DNA from: Planctomycetaceae bacterium
GTDB lineage: Bacteria; Planctomycetota; Planctomycetia; Planctomycetales; Planctomycetaceae
DNA length: 64,000 nt
Assembly: GCA_020426505.1 (NCBI GenBank)
Contig: JAGQPX010000116.1
Span: forward strand, 1-64,000
Direction: 5' to 3'
Under the pieces are notes generated by a model. It was not told the DNA's origin and searched no databases. It was given only the letters and a program-made list of their open reading frames with translations. Both the position numbers and the translations under genes were made by a program. The stretch's first letter is position 1; each line of letters opens with the position of its first letter. This document shows positions 62,701-64,000 of the stretch, in pieces.

Positions 62701-62966
62701 ACAATCTCGATTTGGCTGCGATGAATCCACCCTTTCGCCTCCTGACCGGGCACCCGGACTTTCGCCCACTCTCCGTTCTGGACCTCGTAAACGTACAACT
62801 GCGTACCACGAGCCACATTGGCCAATACACTGTTGCCGTCTTTGATCTGGCCGGAAGCCTCAGTGACTCGCACCATGTGTCCGTTCGCTGCTTCGCCGAT
62901 CGCAGGCAATCCGGAATGCATCAGGAGAACGGTGAACACCGCAACCCAACGAGTCTTGTTGATCAT
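59739..62966 (-). CDS. CHAT-protease-like protein with SH3 and TPR arrays
   Basis: A 1075-residue protein with signal peptide (WVAVFTVLLMHSGLPAIGEA), an SH3-like domain (about 30-90; GTQLYVYEVQNGEWAKVRVP), and about ten kinesin-light-chain-type TPRs (LRQRVLQLRNQTLGPAHADT-like units, each holding HPDTLRT). The C-terminal third is a CHAT domain of the caspase/separase clan: His in PVLVLSTHGYYLED and Cys in LVVLSACETGIGEIQNGEGV, with SVLATLWQIPDAQTAELMQ following. Both catalytic residues are intact. With a Sec signal it would act outside the cytoplasm. The start at 62966 is chosen over one at 63023 because it gives the signal peptide. Confidence 0.88.
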   Translation of the reverse strand: MINKTRWVAVFTVLLMHSGLPAIGEAANGHMVRVTEASGQIKDGNSVLANVARGTQLYVYEVQNGEWAKVRVPGQEAKGWIHRSQIEIVPISQADEQRLQKVRDLFQQYQQQVSQKEFQASEESIRQILALLVQVYRNEHPQVADAHEVLGGHLYQKGDYPGAIEQFSSALSIRQAILGESDPESMQSMHSLAGVLNLAGEYERALPIQERVLQLRNQTLGPAHADTLASLNNLTTIFVSLGRLEEAKARHEQSLQLFREQLGEDHQYTLTAMTNLADVHALLHDYTTARMLLEQALRKQRQVLGESHRDTLQTCDQLGVVLLKLNDLVDARSLLEEAASQRITTIGENHPDTLRTQNSLAIALLRLRQPGPARDLLQRVLERQRAVLGDKHPDTLRTTGNLAVAFDDMEDHEAAESLHSQVWTQYAAVFGPEHPTTLDAVINLGNAEFDQGKVADAMGHWQLATNSLRQSAGVDHPATMDAMGNLIVGSLKQGDVQTALTFMHELRQAQRSYVSRLLPGLSTAEQLQFLAVDYLDEFHRDLSVGQQYAQTFPAVLEQSSEWLINGKAIAQEALAEHGRLAEGTSNVATELTTIRGQLARLAVSQVEPHLQKRHQQRLADLEEKEQQLARQLRQQSGISAESASWVEIDDVRSQLSEGSVFVDIVRLHPYSIESNKYHESRYVAWVTHPGGEGEVEIHDLGSASSIDAAVLAAREAMNESPDLIDRWGPKDAEQAVHQPLRQLAIQLFDPLLRKTGDARRLIISPDSSLWLVPWSALPLSDGRYAVEEYEISYVVSGRDLAAPPSTSAPQSSPVIFADPDYNLIPTPLNERPSSSRFVGSFDDLQAVDRLPGTAQEAAAITPLIQQHTGLRPTVHLEAAAREETFKQLSHPPVLVLSTHGYYLEDQQVELSEPLARIAKDSVPVTKNGTLIENPLLRCGLLLAGCNKRKQLSGAVDDGVLTGMEVVSSDLNGTGLVVLSACETGIGEIQNGEGVAGLRQAFQIAGAESVLATLWQIPDAQTAELMQDFFKNLVTGQSRSQAVRAGQLALLADLRREYHTGHPYYWAAFTLTGTAD

Positions 62967-63030
62967 CACGACGAAAACTCCATCGAATGCCACAGAAACC
63001 CACCGTTCGTTGCCGGGAGACAAGCACTCC

Positions 63031-63576
63031 TCACCAGTACACTGGATCGCTCAACGCCTTCACGCACGAACAGCGACCGGGGATTGGTTCGATCGGGTGA
63101 TCTGTCAGTGATTGCCCGATCCACCCGACAGGTTGTGAGAGTTCATAGGGGGGAGGGATGTCATCCTGTGAGAGTGGCTGGAAGCCGACTTTACCGTAGT
63201 AGGCAGGATCTCCATACGTGGTCACGATCCGCACACCTCGTTGTTTCAATTCCTGCAGCCCGAAGTTGATCAACCCCTGTCCGACGCCCCTGCCCTGTTG
63301 CTCAGAAGCGATGGCAACGGGAGAAAGTAAGAAGGCTTCCACGTCCTGCTCGAAAGTCAGCCGAGTGAACAGAATCGCCCCGACGATTCGTTCCCCGTCG
63401 ACCGCCACGAAGCCTTGAACATCGCACGGCTCCGTCTCTGCAAGCATCTCCTTCACCAGTTTGCCGACCATCGTCCCTTCTGCTTCCCCTTCGGATTGGG
63501 TGAACACAGAAACAAATAACGCCTCCATCTCTGAGGCGTCACCGGGCTGATGGGATCGATACTTGGTCATCTTCAT
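63031..63576 (-). CDS. GNAT-family N-acetyltransferase
   Basis: A 181-residue GNAT acetyltransferase. The acetyl-CoA loop is VAIASEQQGRGVGQGLINFG, and RIVTTYGDPAYYGKVGFQPL is the next motif, as in YhbS-like members. VAVDGERIVGAILFTRLTFE is the central strand. Acceptor unknown. The start may be 63576 or 63570 (MKMTKY); the frame remains open upstream without family likeness. It is upstream of and 65 bp from the CHAT gene on the same strand. Confidence 0.85.
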   Translation of the reverse strand: MKMTKYRSHQPGDASEMEALFVSVFTQSEGEAEGTMVGKLVKEMLAETEPCDVQGFVAVDGERIVGAILFTRLTFEQDVEAFLLSPVAIASEQQGRGVGQGLINFGLQELKQRGVRIVTTYGDPAYYGKVGFQPLSQDDIPPPYELSQPVGWIGQSLTDHPIEPIPGRCSCVKALSDPVYW

Positions 63577-63774
63577 CGGGGACTTACATGAACGGGTACG
63601 ACAAGACAGTCTGTGTGCCTGCAACTGACAAGTCAAGCAGGACTCGTCGATGCCTCGAACTTTGAGATTCGTCTGAATTGTTTGGGAATCTTCGTGATAT
63701 CCTGAGGTGAACCGCGCCCTCTGTTTTGGTGGGCGATAACGCCCCGTCACACGGAACCGACTCAGGATCAGACA

Positions 63775-64000
63775 ATGGCGAAATCAAATCTCAACAAAGG
63801 GCCGTGGACTCATCGACTCGCTGTGTGGGTGTTTGCGACGGCGTTTGGAGTGCTGATCATCTGGGCGTTAGGGTTCATTCTCAAGGACATCGGCAACCTT
63901 GAAGGGCCGGATTACGAGGCGGTGCAGGCACAGTTCATCGACAAGGACGTGCTGGACCGGGCCGATGACCTTCGCAAAGAGATCGAGACTATTGAAGTGG
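63775..64000 (+). CDS. Partial membrane protein, runs off window end
   Basis: An open frame of 75 codons begins with ATG 63775 and is cut by the window end. It starts MAKSNLNKGPWTHRLAVWVF, then a hydrophobic helix (AVWVFATAFGVLIIWALGFI) and a soluble region with charged helix (LDRADDLRKEIETIEV) that may open a coiled coil. An upstream AGGATCAG fits a ribosome site. The product cannot be named from this fragment. Confidence 0.65.
   Translation, partial: MAKSNLNKGPWTHRLAVWVFATAFGVLIIWALGFILKDIGNLEGPDYEAVQAQFIDKDVLDRADDLRKEIETIEV

Overview
The window looks like a chromosomal segment of a planctomycete (Planctomycetota, probably Planctomycetales). Pointers are a Tat-exported DUF1501 protein, three secreted PQQ-type beta-propeller proteins, a MoxR/DUF58/BatA-type cluster, a large membrane VWA protein, a membrane-anchored Pkn2-type kinase with a C-terminal repeat region, a CHAT-TPR giant protein and many long secreted hypotheticals. 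Outer-membrane genes (LptD-like, LptE-like, BamD-like lipoprotein, OprP-like porin) show a Gram-negative type envelope. I assign the phylum from gene content only. I see no rRNA or tRNA gene, CRISPR array, insertion sequence or prophage.

Layout. 0.1-11.5 kb: WYL regulator and a secreted protein, a hemolysin-III membrane protein, the moxR-DUF58-batA-like operon, then a secreted hypothetical, a PQQ propeller, the fluoride channel crcB and an SDR. 11.5-14.3 kb: a three-gene minus-strand module rimB-like, rimK (with a fused RCK_C domain) and an aspartoacylase-family M14-type hydrolase. 14.3-25.3 kb: DUF1501 protein, PQQ propeller, DgkA-like kinase, LptD-like protein, GT39-type transferase and an RND/MMPL exporter. 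25.5-32.2 kb: a 39-residue membrane peptide, CbiX, Ser/Thr kinase, apt, cysteine desulfurase, and a BlaI/BlaR1-type pair with twin operators. 32.2-34.1 kb: ruvA, ruvC, ispF. 34.3-43.9 kb: lipoprotein, VWA membrane protein, ClC channel with CBS domains, exported nitrilase-family enzyme, two hypotheticals, third PQQ propeller. 44.2-50.3 kb: a TPR protein followed by an ABC ATPase, FtsX-type permease and HlyD-type adaptor, an apparent tripartite MacAB/DevBCA-like exporter. 50.3-55.4 kb: small membrane protein, Fur regulator, FlgM-like protein, recO, BamD-like and LptE-like lipoproteins. 55.6-64 kb: secreted hypothetical and Na+/solute symporter, porin, CHAT-TPR protein, GNAT, and the start of a further membrane protein that runs off the window.

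The most unusual signal is outside the genes. Many spacers hold short-period (7-10 bp) degenerate repeats, often arranged as inverted arms that would fold into long hairpins with symmetric internal loops. The repeated word differs from spacer to spacer while the architecture stays the same. A second family is a short REP-like hairpin (7-bp stem, 3-nt loop, flank reading TTGGGATTGCGG) that occurs as head-to-head pairs and shows a compensatory base change. A third is a 58-nt near-perfect hairpin between apt and the desulfurase gene.
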